Below, piece by piece: positions 15,995 to 22,904 of a DNA stretch of 22,904 nucleotides (the first letter of the stretch is position 1; each line of letters begins with the position of its first letter). Source of the DNA: Candidatus Scatomorpha stercoravium (GTDB taxonomy: Bacteria > Bacillota > Clostridia > Oscillospirales > Oscillospiraceae); assembly GCA_018716005.1 (NCBI GenBank), contig DVKN01000280.1:1-22904 (forward strand), in the 5' to 3' direction. A model generated the notes under the pieces. It did no database searches. It had not been told where the DNA came from and saw nothing but the letters and a program-made list of their open reading frames with translations. The position numbers were made by a program, and so were the translations under genes.

Positions 15995-16420
15995 TTATGG
16001 GTCGAAATACTCGGATATATCGTATATGACGCACTCGCCGTTGGAGGGCTCGGGCTCTTTGCGCGGCTCCTGCAGCTTGAGCACCGCCGCCAGGCGCGCG
16101 GCGGGCGTGGCCGAGCGGTAGAGCTCGACGAGCTTCCATTCGGACGGGGAGAGGCTCTCCCCGCGCCGGCCTTCGCCCATGCCGAGCGCCGCGAGCGCGT
16201 CGCTTACGCCGTAGATGTCGCACAGCGCGAGGAAGGTGCTGAGCTTGGGCATGCTGACGCCGCTCTCATAGCCGTACAGCGTCTTTGTGGATATCTTAAG
16301 GCCGCGCGTGTTCAGCAGCCTGGACACGCACTCGACTGAATACTTGGAATGCTCGCGTTCTGAGCGCAGGAGCCCGGGAAGGCCCGATTTGGTCAAGCGT
16401 TCAAAATCGACGATACTCAT
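15995..16420 (-). CDS. XRE-family helix-turn-helix transcriptional regulator
   Basis: This is a 141-residue DNA-binding protein from ATG at 16420, which has GGGGGTG 6 nt upstream. A GTG at 16429 would add three residues but has no good ribosome binding site. Residues about 10-65 form the helix-turn-helix domain, seen in LLRSEREHSKYSVECVSRLL, KTLYGYESGVSMPKLSTFLALCDIYGV. The pattern 'YE.G...P....L..LCDIYGV' is typical of the XRE/Cro class. The C-terminal part (LSPSEWKLVELYRSATPAARLAAVLKL) resembles the short helical extension of many clostridial XRE regulators, followed by an acidic tail. It has its own strong promoter and lies outside the attachment site, so it is probably a chromosomal gene. 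Its target is unknown. Confidence 0.85.
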   Translation of the reverse strand: MSIVDFERLTKSGLPGLLRSEREHSKYSVECVSRLLNTRGLKISTKTLYGYESGVSMPKLSTFLALCDIYGVSDALAALGMGEGRRGESLSPSEWKLVELYRSATPAARLAAVLKLQEPRKEPEPSNGECVIYDISEYFDP

Positions 16421-16441
16421 GAAGAACACCCCCGTGGCGAT

Positions 16442-16469
16442 ATAATACTATATTGCCTCGCGATGTCAA
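16442..16469 (-). promoter_or_regulatory. Promoter of the XRE regulator gene
   Basis: On the - strand a perfect -35 TTGACA (16469-16464) is followed, 16 bp later, by TATTAT (16447-16442), one base from TATAAT. The predicted transcript would start about 10-15 bp before the coding region, leaving a very short leader with GGGGGTG. It looks like a strong sigma-A promoter. Confidence 0.8.
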
Positions 16470-16492
16470 CATATTTTTGCGAATAATTCGGG

Positions 16493-16530
16493 AAAAAGGC
16501 CGAAATTCTTATAATATAAGAATTTTGGCC
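16493..16530 (-). terminator. AT-rich 16-bp inverted repeat with T5 on the - strand
   Basis: GGCCGAAATTCTTATA (16498-16513) and TATAAGAATTTTGGCC (16515-16530) pair over 16 bp with one G-T pair and a 1-nt centre. On the - strand TTTTT follows (16497-16493). It can act as a second terminator after the LTA synthase gene. Its near-perfect symmetry and place 24 bp upstream of the XRE -35 box also fit an operator. A 1-nt loop cannot form as drawn, so a few central pairs would open in RNA. Confidence 0.6.
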
Positions 16531-16556
16531 CCCCGTGCGTGCCGGACGGCGCGCAT

Positions 16557-16590
16557 AAAAGCCCGGACGCGGGAGGGCGTCCGGGCGGTT
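16557..16590 (-). terminator. Rho-independent terminator of the LTA synthase family gene
   Basis: GCCCGGACGC (16561-16570) and GCGTCCGGGC (16577-16586) make a perfect 10-bp stem with a 6-nt loop. On the - strand TTTTA follows. It starts a few bases after the stop codon of the LTA synthase family gene. Confidence 0.85.
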
Positions 16591-16591
16591 T

Positions 16592-18454
16592 TCAATATGC
16601 GAAATTGCGCGAGCGGTAATATTCGAGATACCGGAACTCCCTCGCGAGCTCCCGCTCCGCCTCGCCGGGGGAGAGCTCGAGGGCGCCGTCCGCCGTCACG
16701 ACCGCGCCGGAGTCGTGGATGACGGGGAGCGCGGCGCGGATGGGGGCCGCCGCCTGGTTGTAGGCGTCGCCGTCCCAGCCGAGCAGGTCGAAGAGGTGGC
16801 CCATGAGGAAGCAGGGGGAGAGGTCGGGGCCCTCGCCGCTGAAGCTGAAGCCCAGCGCCTCGCGGGCGGCGTCGTTCGCCCAGATGAGGTAGCGGGTGGA
16901 CCAGTAGTTATAGAAGCCCTCCTCCGTGCCGGCGTCGAGGTTCACGCCGAGGGCCTCGTACACGGAGTTGCCGTTCCCGAGCCAGGGCTTGTGGTCGCCG
17001 AAGACGATGAGCACGACGGGCTCATCGCACTCGCGCAGCTCGTCGACGAGGCGGGCGAGGCGCTCCTGCGTGTCCATGACGGAGCCGAGGTAGTTCGCGA
17101 GGATATTGCGCGACTCCTCGTCGAGGCCGCGGTTGACTATGTAGTCGTCGGTTTCGCCCCACTCGCACTCCTCGCCGCTGTAGGGCCCGTGCCCCTGATA
17201 GGAGACGGAGAAGGAGAACTGCGGCGAATCGCTCCCGAGGCGCTCGAGTATTTCCGCCGTGAGCTCGGGAAAGAAGACGTCGTCCATGGAGACGCCGTCG
17301 TTAAATTGATCGTAGTAGTTCTCGACGAAGCGGTAGCTCTCGAAGCCGAGGTAGGCGTTGACGTTCTGCCGGTTGTAGAACCACTCGTAGCAGGGGTGGT
17401 CGCCCCAGGCTTCGTAGCCCTGCGAGCGGAGGTACCAGACGTAGGAGTTCACCGCCTTCCGCCAGTTGTTCTGCTCGGCGAGGCCGGTGAGGAAGGCGCG
17501 CTCCGTGTTGACGGTGCCGCCGGCGAAGATGTTCGTGACGAGATTGCCCGTATAGCTCTCGGCCTCGAGGCTGTGATAGACGCCGTAGACGTCCTGCGCG
17601 AACTCTATGCCGTTGATATCCGAGAAATCGGCGAAGGCCTCGAGCATGACGCCGACGATGTTCACGCGCTCGCCCTCCGGAATGTCCGCGTCGGTATACT
17701 GCGCGAGCAGCGCGGCGGTCTCGTCCTCGTCGTAGCCCTCGTCGGGGGAGGGGAAGGCCTCGTTTATCGAGTAGAGGAAGGGGTACATATTCCCGCGCGA
17801 GATGTGCTGCTGGGTGGCCGACCACTGGTTGAGGTATTCGAGGTTGACGGCGGAGGCGTTATACAGCCCCTCGCCCAGGTAGGCCCGCGCGCCAAGTACG
17901 ATAACGGCGAGGGCCGCGGCGGCCATCAGGGCGCGGGTCCTGCCGCGCGGCTTCACCCTCACGGTGAAGGCGATGAATATAAGCCCCGCGAGGCAGCAGC
18001 CGAGGGCGAGGGCTATCTTCCAGTCGATGAAGAGGCTGTACTGCCCGGCCATCTCCCCGGCCTCGCCGAGTATCAGGAGATCGGCGAAGAGCACGGGGTC
18101 GTTGCGGAAGGCGAGCTTATAGTAGTTGCCCAGCGCGAGCGCCATCGCGGGCACGGCGCCGCAGAGGTACGCGGCCCAGGGCCGGCCGGAGGCGGCCCAG
18201 CCGAGCAGCATGAGCAGCAGCACGGGGAGAAGGTTCAATATAAATATAAGCGGGTGTCGGAAATAGCCGATAAATACGGCCAGGCGGTAGCCGCCCGGCG
18301 CGAGCAGCAGCATAACTGCCGTGACGCCGCAGGCGGCGGCGAAAAGCGTCAGCGCGTTCCAGAGCCAGAACGCGCGCACCCTCGCCGGGGAGAGCTCCGC
18401 TCCCGCCTCGCGGCGGAAGAGGAAGCACCCGGCGGGCTTCTTTTTCAGCGGCAT
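16592..18454 (-). CDS. LTA synthase family protein (membrane sulfatase-fold phosphoglycerol transferase)
   Basis: This 620-residue membrane enzyme has about five N-terminal membrane segments (near 28-52, 64-87, 93-110, 145-164, 175-192). An extracellular sulfatase/alkaline-phosphatase-fold domain (about 263-560) follows. Key positions are visible: VNIVGVMLEAF with Glu272 as metal ligand, FAGGTVNTE with Thr314 as the likely nucleophile, the His of SYQGHGPYS, and VLIVFGDHKPWLG with the Asp-His metal pair. LtaS-type enzymes move glycerol-phosphate from phosphatidylglycerol onto lipoteichoic acid or related glycolipids outside the cell. Whether this one is a main LTA synthase, a primase or a modifying enzyme cannot be told. 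It is about the length of LtaS. It is preceded by its own promoter and followed by a terminator, so it is monocistronic. Confidence 0.88.
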   Translation of the reverse strand: MPLKKKPAGCFLFRREAGAELSPARVRAFWLWNALTLFAAACGVTAVMLLLAPGGYRLAVFIGYFRHPLIFILNLLPVLLLMLLGWAASGRPWAAYLCGAVPAMALALGNYYKLAFRNDPVLFADLLILGEAGEMAGQYSLFIDWKIALALGCCLAGLIFIAFTVRVKPRGRTRALMAAAALAVIVLGARAYLGEGLYNASAVNLEYLNQWSATQQHISRGNMYPFLYSINEAFPSPDEGYDEDETAALLAQYTDADIPEGERVNIVGVMLEAFADFSDINGIEFAQDVYGVYHSLEAESYTGNLVTNIFAGGTVNTERAFLTGLAEQNNWRKAVNSYVWYLRSQGYEAWGDHPCYEWFYNRQNVNAYLGFESYRFVENYYDQFNDGVSMDDVFFPELTAEILERLGSDSPQFSFSVSYQGHGPYSGEECEWGETDDYIVNRGLDEESRNILANYLGSVMDTQERLARLVDELRECDEPVVLIVFGDHKPWLGNGNSVYEALGVNLDAGTEEGFYNYWSTRYLIWANDAAREALGFSFSGEGPDLSPCFLMGHLFDLLGWDGDAYNQAAAPIRAALPVIHDSGAVVTADGALELSPGEAERELAREFRYLEYYRSRNFAY

Positions 18455-18493
18455 AGGAGTCCCTCTTTCGTGTAAAATCCACGTTAAGACTGT

Positions 18494-18522
18494 ATTATAA
18501 CAGCCCCCGGCGCGGCTTTCAA
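18494..18522 (-). promoter_or_regulatory. Promoter of the LTA synthase family gene, -35 inside a palindrome
   Basis: On the - strand TTGAAA (18522-18517) and TATAAT (18499-18494) are 17 bp apart. The -35 box sits inside the inverted repeat GCGGCTT-TC-AAGCCGC (18512-18527), which could be a regulator binding site. The leader before the ATG would be about 30 nt. Confidence 0.75.
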
Positions 18523-18546
18523 GCCGCCGCGGGAGAAAAAATCGGT

Positions 18547-18630
18547 TTACTTAACACATTTGTAACACGCCGGAGCTTTTGTGCTTAACATATACCGGGT
18601 AATATAAGACCTGCAAGCAAACTTCTTCAT
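18547..18630 (-). CDS. Possible tiny ORF, 27 residues with three cysteines
   Basis: The ATG at 18630 (- strand) has GGGGGAG 8 nt upstream, a good ribosome binding site; another ATG lies two codons before it. The product starts MKKFACRSYITRYM and ends PACYKCVK, so it is basic, with Cys at positions 6, 22 and 25. I do not recognise it. It is not a match to SCIFF-type peptides, which carry more cysteines. No convincing promoter is seen upstream, but a GC-rich hairpin (18654-18680) sits just before the binding site. It could be chance; the AT-rich base composition differs from the flanking genes. Confidence 0.25.
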   Translation of the reverse strand: MKKFACRSYITRYMLSTKAPACYKCVK

Positions 18631-18653
18631 TTTCATTACTCCCCCTTCTTTCC

Positions 18654-18690
18654 GGCCGCGCGGCCCCATGCAGCGCGGCCGAAACTTTTT
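18654..18690 (+). terminator. GC-rich hairpin with nearby T5
   Basis: GGCCGCGC (18654-18661) and GCGCGGCC (18673-18680) form an 8-bp stem with an 11-nt loop. On the + strand GAAAC and then TTTTT (18686-18690) follow, giving a weak terminator shape although no + strand gene precedes it. On the - strand it would form a leader hairpin before the tiny ORF. Confidence 0.35.
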
Positions 18691-18741
18691 CTGCCGGCAA
18701 AATTCGCCCCATCTCGTGCCGAAAATATATATAATTAGGTA

Positions 18742-18770
18742 TTGCAATGCGCGCGCTCTTGTGGTAGAAT
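18742..18770 (+). promoter_or_regulatory. Promoter of the rimP-nusA-infB operon
   Basis: TTGCAA (18742-18747) and TAGAAT (18765-18770) are exactly 17 bp apart, each close to the sigma-A consensus. The transcript would start near 18777 and have a leader of about 95 nt before rimP, including the terminator-like hairpin at 18799-18823. Confidence 0.75.
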
Positions 18771-18798
18771 ACTTCCCGTAAGTGTAGGTTTAACGGTC

Positions 18799-18823
18799 GA
18801 GTGGGTCAACGCCCACTCTTTTT
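18799..18823 (+). terminator. Terminator-like leader hairpin upstream of rimP (candidate attenuator)
   Basis: GAGTGGG (18799-18805) and CCCACTC (18812-18818) form a 7-bp stem with loop TCAACG, followed by TTTTT. It lies between the operon promoter and rimP, so transcripts must read through it. Leader terminators are known upstream of the E. coli nusA operon, where NusA affects its own expression. A similar feedback here is inferred. Confidence 0.7.
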
Positions 18824-18872
18824 GTTGGAGATTTTTCATCTGTAAGAACATGGATTCACATAAGGAGGAGCA

Positions 18873-19331
18873 ATGAGCAAGGTTACCGACAGGGTGCTCG
18901 CGCTGGCCGGGCCGGTCGCGGCGGAATGCGGCTGCGAGGTCTGGGACGTCGAGTACGTCCGAGAGGCGGGACAGTGGTTCCTGCGCGTGTACATAGATAA
19001 GCCCGGCGGCGTCTCCATAGACGACTGCGAGGCCGTCTCGAGGGCGCTGGACCCCATCCTCGACGAGGAGGACCCCATCCCCACGAGCTATGTCTTCGAG
19101 GTGTCCTCCGCGGGCGCGGAGCGCGTGCTCAAGCGGCCCGGGGACTTCGAGCGCTTTACCGGCGAAATGGTCGAGGTGCGCCACTACCAGCCCGTGGGCG
19201 GGGCCAAGAGCCACGCCGGCACGCTCGTCTCCCGCACGGACGACGGGACCGTGACCATAGCCGTGAACGGCGAGAACATCAGCTTTCCCAGCGCGCAGGT
19301 GGCCCAGGTCAGGCTGCGCATGACGATATAG
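18873..19331 (+). CDS. rimP: Ribosome maturation factor RimP
   Basis: This 152-residue protein helps mature the 30S subunit. The N-terminal alpha/beta domain (about 5-80) shows CGCEVWDVEYVREAGQWFLRVYIDKPGGVSIDDCEAVSRALDPILDEED. The conserved hinge VSSAGAERVLKRPGDFERFTG corresponds to the family motif VSSPGLdRpL....dF.r..G. The C-terminal SH3-like domain runs from about 95 to the end (GTLVSRTDDGTVTIAVNG). Length is normal. AAGGAGG lies 6 nt before the ATG. It is the first gene of the operon, 19 bp before nusA, the usual order in Firmicutes. Confidence 0.97.
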   Translation: MSKVTDRVLALAGPVAAECGCEVWDVEYVREAGQWFLRVYIDKPGGVSIDDCEAVSRALDPILDEEDPIPTSYVFEVSSAGAERVLKRPGDFERFTGEMVEVRHYQPVGGAKSHAGTLVSRTDDGTVTIAVNGENISFPSAQVAQVRLRMTI

Positions 19332-19350
19332 ACGGAGGAGATTAGGAAAA

Positions 19351-20409
19351 ATGAACGCAGAATTCTTCGCAGCGGTGGAGGACATAGAGAAGGAAAAAGG
19401 CATCCCCCGCGAATATATGTACGAGAAGATAGAGCAGGCCATGATGGCCGCCTTCCGCAAGGATAACCCCGACTACGGCGAGAACGTCGAGGTCGTCTGT
19501 GACGAGGCCAAGAAGCGCATCGAGCTGCTCACGCACATGACCGTCGTCGAGACCGTCGCCGACCCCACCTGCGAGATAGACCTCGAGACCGCGCGCAAGT
19601 ACTCCAAGAAGGCCGGCATCGGCGACGAGCTCGCCGTCCCGGTGGAGACCCGCCAGTTCGGACGCATAGCCGCCCAGGCCGCGAAGCAGGTCATTATCCA
19701 GGGCATACGCGAGGCCGAGCGCGGGATAATCTACGACGAATTCAACAACAAGCAGCATGAGGTGCTCACCGGCGTCGTGAACCGCATCGACCCGCGCACC
19801 GGGGCCGTCTCCATGCGCATCGGCACCGGCAGCGACGCTACCGAGGCCGTCCTCACCCGAGCCGAGCAGATACCCGGCGAGGTGCTGCGCGAGGGCGACC
19901 GCGCGCGCGTCTACGTCCTCGACGTGCGCCGCTCCACCCGCGGCGTGCAGATAATGATTTCCCGCTCGCACCCGGGCCTCGTGCGCCGGCTGTTCGAGAT
20001 AGAGGTGCCCGAGATTTTCGACGGTACCGTGGAGATAAAGGGCATCGCCCGCGAGGCCGGCTCCCGCACCAAGATGAGCGTCTGGAGCTCGCAGCCGGAC
20101 GTGGACGCCATAGGCGCCTGCGTCGGCCCGCGCGGCGCGCGCGTCGGCGAGATAATCAAGGAGCTCGCCGGCGAGAAGCTCGACATCGTCGAGTACAGCG
20201 AGCAGCCCGAGACCTATATAGCGAACGCCCTCGCCCCCGCGCAGGTCGTGAGCGTCACCATGCTCGACGAGGGCAAGACCTGCCGCGTGATAGTGCCGGA
20301 CGGCCAGCTCTCGCTCGCCATCGGCCGCGAGGGCCAGAACGCCCGACTGGCCGCCAAGCTGACCGGTTATAAGATAGACATCAAGCCCGAATCCGGTCTC
20401 GGCCAGTAA
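19351..20409 (+). CDS. nusA: Transcription termination/antitermination factor NusA
   Basis: This 352-residue protein binds RNA polymerase and nascent RNA and modulates pausing, termination and antitermination. The N-terminal polymerase-binding domain spans about 1-125 (MNAEFFAAVEDIEKEKGIP at the start). The S1 domain (about 132-200) includes EVLTGVVNRIDPRTGAVSMRIG. KH1 carries the GxxG loop in CVGPRGARVGEIIKELAGEKLDIVEY. KH2 carries AIGREGQNARLAAKLTGYKIDI. It ends just after KH2 and lacks the acidic repeats of proteobacterial NusA, as usual in Firmicutes. GGAGGAG at 19334-19340 serves the ATG. It is co-transcribed with rimP, and the leader hairpin may be a target of its own control. Confidence 0.98.
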   Translation: MNAEFFAAVEDIEKEKGIPREYMYEKIEQAMMAAFRKDNPDYGENVEVVCDEAKKRIELLTHMTVVETVADPTCEIDLETARKYSKKAGIGDELAVPVETRQFGRIAAQAAKQVIIQGIREAERGIIYDEFNNKQHEVLTGVVNRIDPRTGAVSMRIGTGSDATEAVLTRAEQIPGEVLREGDRARVYVLDVRRSTRGVQIMISRSHPGLVRRLFEIEVPEIFDGTVEIKGIAREAGSRTKMSVWSSQPDVDAIGACVGPRGARVGEIIKELAGEKLDIVEYSEQPETYIANALAPAQVVSVTMLDEGKTCRVIVPDGQLSLAIGREGQNARLAAKLTGYKIDIKPESGLGQ

Positions 20410-20428
20410 GCCGCGAAAGGAGGCCGCC

Positions 20429-20710
20429 ATGGCGAAGAAAATACCTATGCGCCAGTGTCTCGGCTGCCGCGAGATGAAGCCCAAGCCCGAGCTGCTGCGC
20501 GTCGTGCGCTCGCCGGAGGGCGAGGTCTCGCTCGACCCGCGCGGGAAGAAGCCGGGGCGCGGGGCCTATGTCTGCCGCAGCGCGGACTGCCTGAGGCGCG
20601 CGGTGAAATCCCGGGCGCTGTCGAGGGCCCTGGAGGCGCAAATACCCGACGAGGTCATGGAGCGCCTCGCCGCGGCCATGGAGGCGGACGATGACGGACA
20701 GGGCTCTTAA
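20429..20710 (+). CDS. rnpM: RNase P modulator RnpM (YlxR, DUF448)
   Basis: This 93-residue basic protein has the family signature MRQCLGCREMKPKPELLRVVR, then VSLDPRGKKPGRGAYVC and CLRRAVKSRALSRAL. Cys10, Cys13, Cys49 and Cys54 are placed as in the YlxR family. YlxR in Bacillus subtilis binds the RNase P RNA and lowers RNase P activity, hence the name RnpM; earlier work also linked it to transcription control. AAAGGAGG lies 6 nt before the start. Its last 20 bp overlap the start of ylxQ. The place between nusA and ylxQ is the conserved one. Confidence 0.95.
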   Translation: MAKKIPMRQCLGCREMKPKPELLRVVRSPEGEVSLDPRGKKPGRGAYVCRSADCLRRAVKSRALSRALEAQIPDEVMERLAAAMEADDDGQGS

Positions 20711-21110
20711 TTATCTCGGCCTCATGCGCCGGGCCGGCCGCCTCGAGATAGGAGAGGCGGCGACCGGATACGCGATAAAGGAGGGCCGCGCGCGCTGCGT
20801 GTGCGTGGCCGCCGACGCCGCGGACAACGCCGTAAAACGCGCGAAGGGCTGGCTCCAGGGCCGGCGCGCGCTGTATGTTGAGCTGCCGTACACGAAGGAG
20901 CAGCTCTCCGACGCCCTAGGCAGGAGCGGCTGCTCCATGGCCGCCTGCACGGACTTCGGCCTCGCGGGGGCTTTCCTCGCGGCCCTGGCCGAAAAGGACG
21001 CGGAGCGCTACGGCGCGCTGGCCGAGGAGATGCGCCGCCGCAGCGACAAGGCCGCTTACCGCAAGGCCAGAGGGCCAAAACGTAAACCGGGGAGGGAACT
21101 TAATGAGTAG
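20691..21110 (+). CDS. ylxQ: L7Ae/L30e-family RNA-binding protein YlxQ
   Basis: This 139-residue protein has a domain (about 1-95) of the L7Ae/L30e/Gadd45 family that binds kink-turn RNAs. It shows LNYLGLMRRAGRLEIGEAAT, IKEGRARCVCVAADAADNAVKR and the typical end motif GRSGCSMAACTDFGLAGAFLAAL. A basic tail of about 35 residues (RRRSDKAAYRKARGPKRKPGR) is longer than in many YlxQ proteins and may bind RNA unspecifically. GGAGG lies 6 nt before the ATG inside the end of rnpM. The stop overlaps the start of infB (ATG at 21103), so the three genes are translationally coupled. The exact role in Clostridia is unknown. Confidence 0.92.
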   Translation: MTDRALNYLGLMRRAGRLEIGEAATGYAIKEGRARCVCVAADAADNAVKRAKGWLQGRRALYVELPYTKEQLSDALGRSGCSMAACTDFGLAGAFLAALAEKDAERYGALAEEMRRRSDKAAYRKARGPKRKPGRELNE

Positions 21111-22904
21111 TTTTGAGAAATACAGAGTTCACGAGGTGGCCAAGGACCTTGGCCTTTCCTCCAAAGTCATAACCGAGATACTGACGAAGCACGCGACCGC
21201 GCCGAAGAACCATATGCAGGTCCTCGACGACAACGAGCTGTCCATAATCTTCGAGGTGCTCACCCAGGAGCACCAGTGCGCCGGCATGGATGAGCTCATG
21301 CAGGTCTTCGAGCAGCCCAAGGCGCCGGAGAAGGCCGCCGCCGCGCCCGCCGCGCCCAAGGCCCCCGCCGCGGAGAAGCCCAGGCAGCAGGCCCAGGGCG
21401 CCGCCCAGCCCCAGGCGAGGCAGGCCGCCCAGCCGGCCCAGCCCGCCCAGGCCGCATCCGCTCCCAAGAAGGAGAAGACGCATGTGCCCCGTCAGGTGCC
21501 CGAGAAGCGCGTCATAGACACCCGCGGCGGCGGCAACGTCGACCTCGGCAAGTACGACGAGCGCTTCGACCGCATGGCCGGCGCGCACGGCGCGGACAAT
21601 AGCCGCGGCGGCCAGTCCGGCAAGCAGAAGATAGGCAACAAGCAGAAGCAGCGCCAGCAGCAGGCCGCCGCCAGCGCCAAGCGCCGCGCCGAGGAGCGCG
21701 ACCGCATGCAGCGCCTGCAGTTCGAGATAGCGAAGAAGGCCCCCGTCAAGGTCTCCATACCGGACACGATAGGCGTCGGCGAGCTCGCCAGCCGCATGAA
21801 GAAGACCGGCGCGGAGGTCGTAAAGGCCCTCATCAAGAACGGCGTCATGGCCTCCCTCAGCGATATCATCGACTACGACACCGCCGCGCTCGTCGCGATG
21901 GAGCTCGGCTGCAAGGTCGAGCACGAGGTCGTCGTCTCCGTCGAGGAGAAGCTCATAGACGACCGCGAGGATAAGCCCGAGGAGCTTGAGCCGCGCGCGC
22001 CCGTCGTCGTGGTCATGGGCCACGTCGACCACGGCAAGACCAGCCTCCTCGACTATATCCGCAAGGCCAACGTCGCCGCGGGCGAGGCCGGCGGGATTAC
22101 CCAGCACATCGGCGCTTACACCGTCAACGTCAAGGGCAGCCCCGTCACCTTCCTCGACACGCCGGGCCACGAGGCATTCACGAGCATGCGCGCCCGCGGC
22201 GCGTCCGTGACGGACATCGCTATCCTCGTCGTCGCCGCCAACGACGGCATAATGCCGCAGACCATAGAGTCCATTAACCACGCCAAGGCCGCGAAGATAC
22301 CCATCGTCGTCGCGATAAACAAGATGGATATGCCCGGCGCGAACCCCGAGCGCGTCAAGCAGCAGCTCACCGAGTACGACCTCGTCAGCGAGGAGTGGGG
22401 CGGCGACACGATAGTCTGCCCGATTTCCGCCAAGACCGGCGAGGGCATAGACAACCTGCTTGAGAACCTCGTCGTCCTTGCCGAGGTGCTCGAGCTCAAG
22501 GCGAACCCGAACCGCCCGGCCAAGGGCACCGTCATAGAGGCCCGGCTCGACCGCGGCCGCGGACCTATCATGACCGTGCTTGTCCAGAACGGTACGCTCC
22601 ACAAGGGCGACATCATCATTGCCGGCACCGCCGTCGGCCACGTGCGCACCATGATTAACGACAAGGGCCAGCGCGTCGAAGAGGCCGGCCCGAGCATCCC
22701 GGTCGAGATTGCCGGCATGAGCGAGGTCCCCGGCGCGGGCGACGTCTTCAACGCCGTCGCCGACGAGCGCATGGCCCGCGAGCTCGTCGAGGAGCGCAAG
22801 CAGCAGGCCAAGGAGCGCACGCTCGGCGTCGCCAAGAAGGTCACGCTCGACGACCTCTTCGCCCAGATAAAGCAGGGCGAGATAAAGGACTTCAACATCA
22901 TCGT
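21103..22904 (+). CDS. infB: Translation initiation factor IF-2, 3' end cut off by window
   Basis: This GTPase places initiator tRNA on the 30S subunit and promotes subunit joining. About 600 residues are present, open to the window end. The start MSSFEKYRVHEVAKDLGLSS is the helical IF2 N-domain. An Ala/Pro/Gln/Lys-rich linker follows (about 75-210), then the second N-domain (KVSIPDTIGVGELASRMKKTGAEVVKALIKNG). The GTPase domain has G1 GHVDHGKT (about 306-313), G2 GGITQHIGAY, G3 DTPGHEAF, G4 NKMD and G5 SAKTG. Domain II starts at about 470 (KGTVIEARLDRGRGPIMTVLVQNGTL). The C-terminal fMet-tRNA-binding domain is missing because the window ends. GGAGGGA at 21091-21097 serves the ATG, which overlaps ylxQ. 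Confidence 0.98.
   Translation, partial: MSSFEKYRVHEVAKDLGLSSKVITEILTKHATAPKNHMQVLDDNELSIIFEVLTQEHQCAGMDELMQVFEQPKAPEKAAAAPAAPKAPAAEKPRQQAQGAAQPQARQAAQPAQPAQAASAPKKEKTHVPRQVPEKRVIDTRGGGNVDLGKYDERFDRMAGAHGADNSRGGQSGKQKIGNKQKQRQQQAAASAKRRAEERDRMQRLQFEIAKKAPVKVSIPDTIGVGELASRMKKTGAEVVKALIKNGVMASLSDIIDYDTAALVAMELGCKVEHEVVVSVEEKLIDDREDKPEELEPRAPVVVVMGHVDHGKTSLLDYIRKANVAAGEAGGITQHIGAYTVNVKGSPVTFLDTPGHEAFTSMRARGASVTDIAILVVAANDGIMPQTIESINHAKAAKIPIVVAINKMDMPGANPERVKQQLTEYDLVSEEWGGDTIVCPISAKTGEGIDNLLENLVVLAEVLELKANPNRPAKGTVIEARLDRGRGPIMTVLVQNGTLHKGDIIIAGTAVGHVRTMINDKGQRVEEAGPSIPVEIAGMSEVPGAGDVFNAVADERMARELVEERKQQAKERTLGVAKKVTLDDLFAQIKQGEIKDFNII

Noticed and set aside
15767..16339. 190-codon + strand frame over the XRE gene
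   Set aside because: There is no ribosome binding site, it crosses a hairpin-rich intergenic region and lies antisense to a clear regulator gene.
16715..18475. 586-codon + strand frame opposite the LTA synthase family gene
   Set aside because: It is a shadow frame with Val/Glu/Ala-rich translation. The - strand gene has membrane segments, sulfatase-fold motifs, promoter and terminator.
18547..18747. 66-codon - strand frame extending upstream of the tiny ORF
   Set aside because: Its first ATG lacks a ribosome binding site and the first half crosses a GC-rich hairpin; only the downstream ATG at 18630 (or 18636) is plausible.

Overview
The window joins the right-hand end of an integrated phage (about 1-15657) to the chromosome of a high-GC member of the Firmicutes. 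The host genes point to Clostridia, perhaps Oscillospirales. The evidence is the order rimP-nusA-rnpM(ylxR)-ylxQ-infB, strong AGGAGG-type ribosome binding sites, consensus TTGACA/TATAAT promoters, and an LTA-synthase-type membrane enzyme. No closer taxonomic call is justified from the sequence alone.

Prophage, 1-15657, all genes on the + strand. The window opens inside a GH25-type endolysin that carries a well-placed internal start. A phi-LC3-type holin and a coiled-coil XhlA-like membrane protein follow. Next come virion genes: a fibre protein with six 21-residue repeats, a small DUF1617-like protein, a probable tail hub/nozzle protein, an uncharacterised repeat protein, and one 10-kb gene for a 3340-residue polyvalent protein. 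That protein shows coiled coils, Gly/Ala-rich hydrophobic segments, a J domain, two HExxH modules, an ADP-ribosyltransferase module, a class I methyltransferase module and a long virion-type C-terminal region. The simplest reading is a protein packaged in the virion and delivered with the DNA, carrying effector domains. A 61-codon gene with its own strong ribosome binding site is nested in another frame of the giant gene. Its frame has host-like third-position GC, while the giant frame loses it over exactly that stretch. This is the most unusual feature of the window.

Right junction, 15551-15697. Just after the giant gene stop there is a near-perfect 12-bp tandem repeat. A displaced 3' half of a tRNA-Lys(UUU) gene follows, then the terminator that presumably served the original tRNA. 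This marks the phage attachment site; the intact tRNA should lie left of the window.

Host part, 15698-22904. An intergenic region rich in hairpins and short repeats leads to two genes on the - strand, an XRE-family regulator and an LTA synthase family protein. Each has a recognisable promoter, and tandem terminators separate them. A 418-bp divergent region holds the two outward promoters, a possible tiny cysteine-containing ORF and a terminator-like leader hairpin. It is followed by the + strand rimP-nusA-rnpM-ylxQ-infB operon, with infB cut off by the window end.
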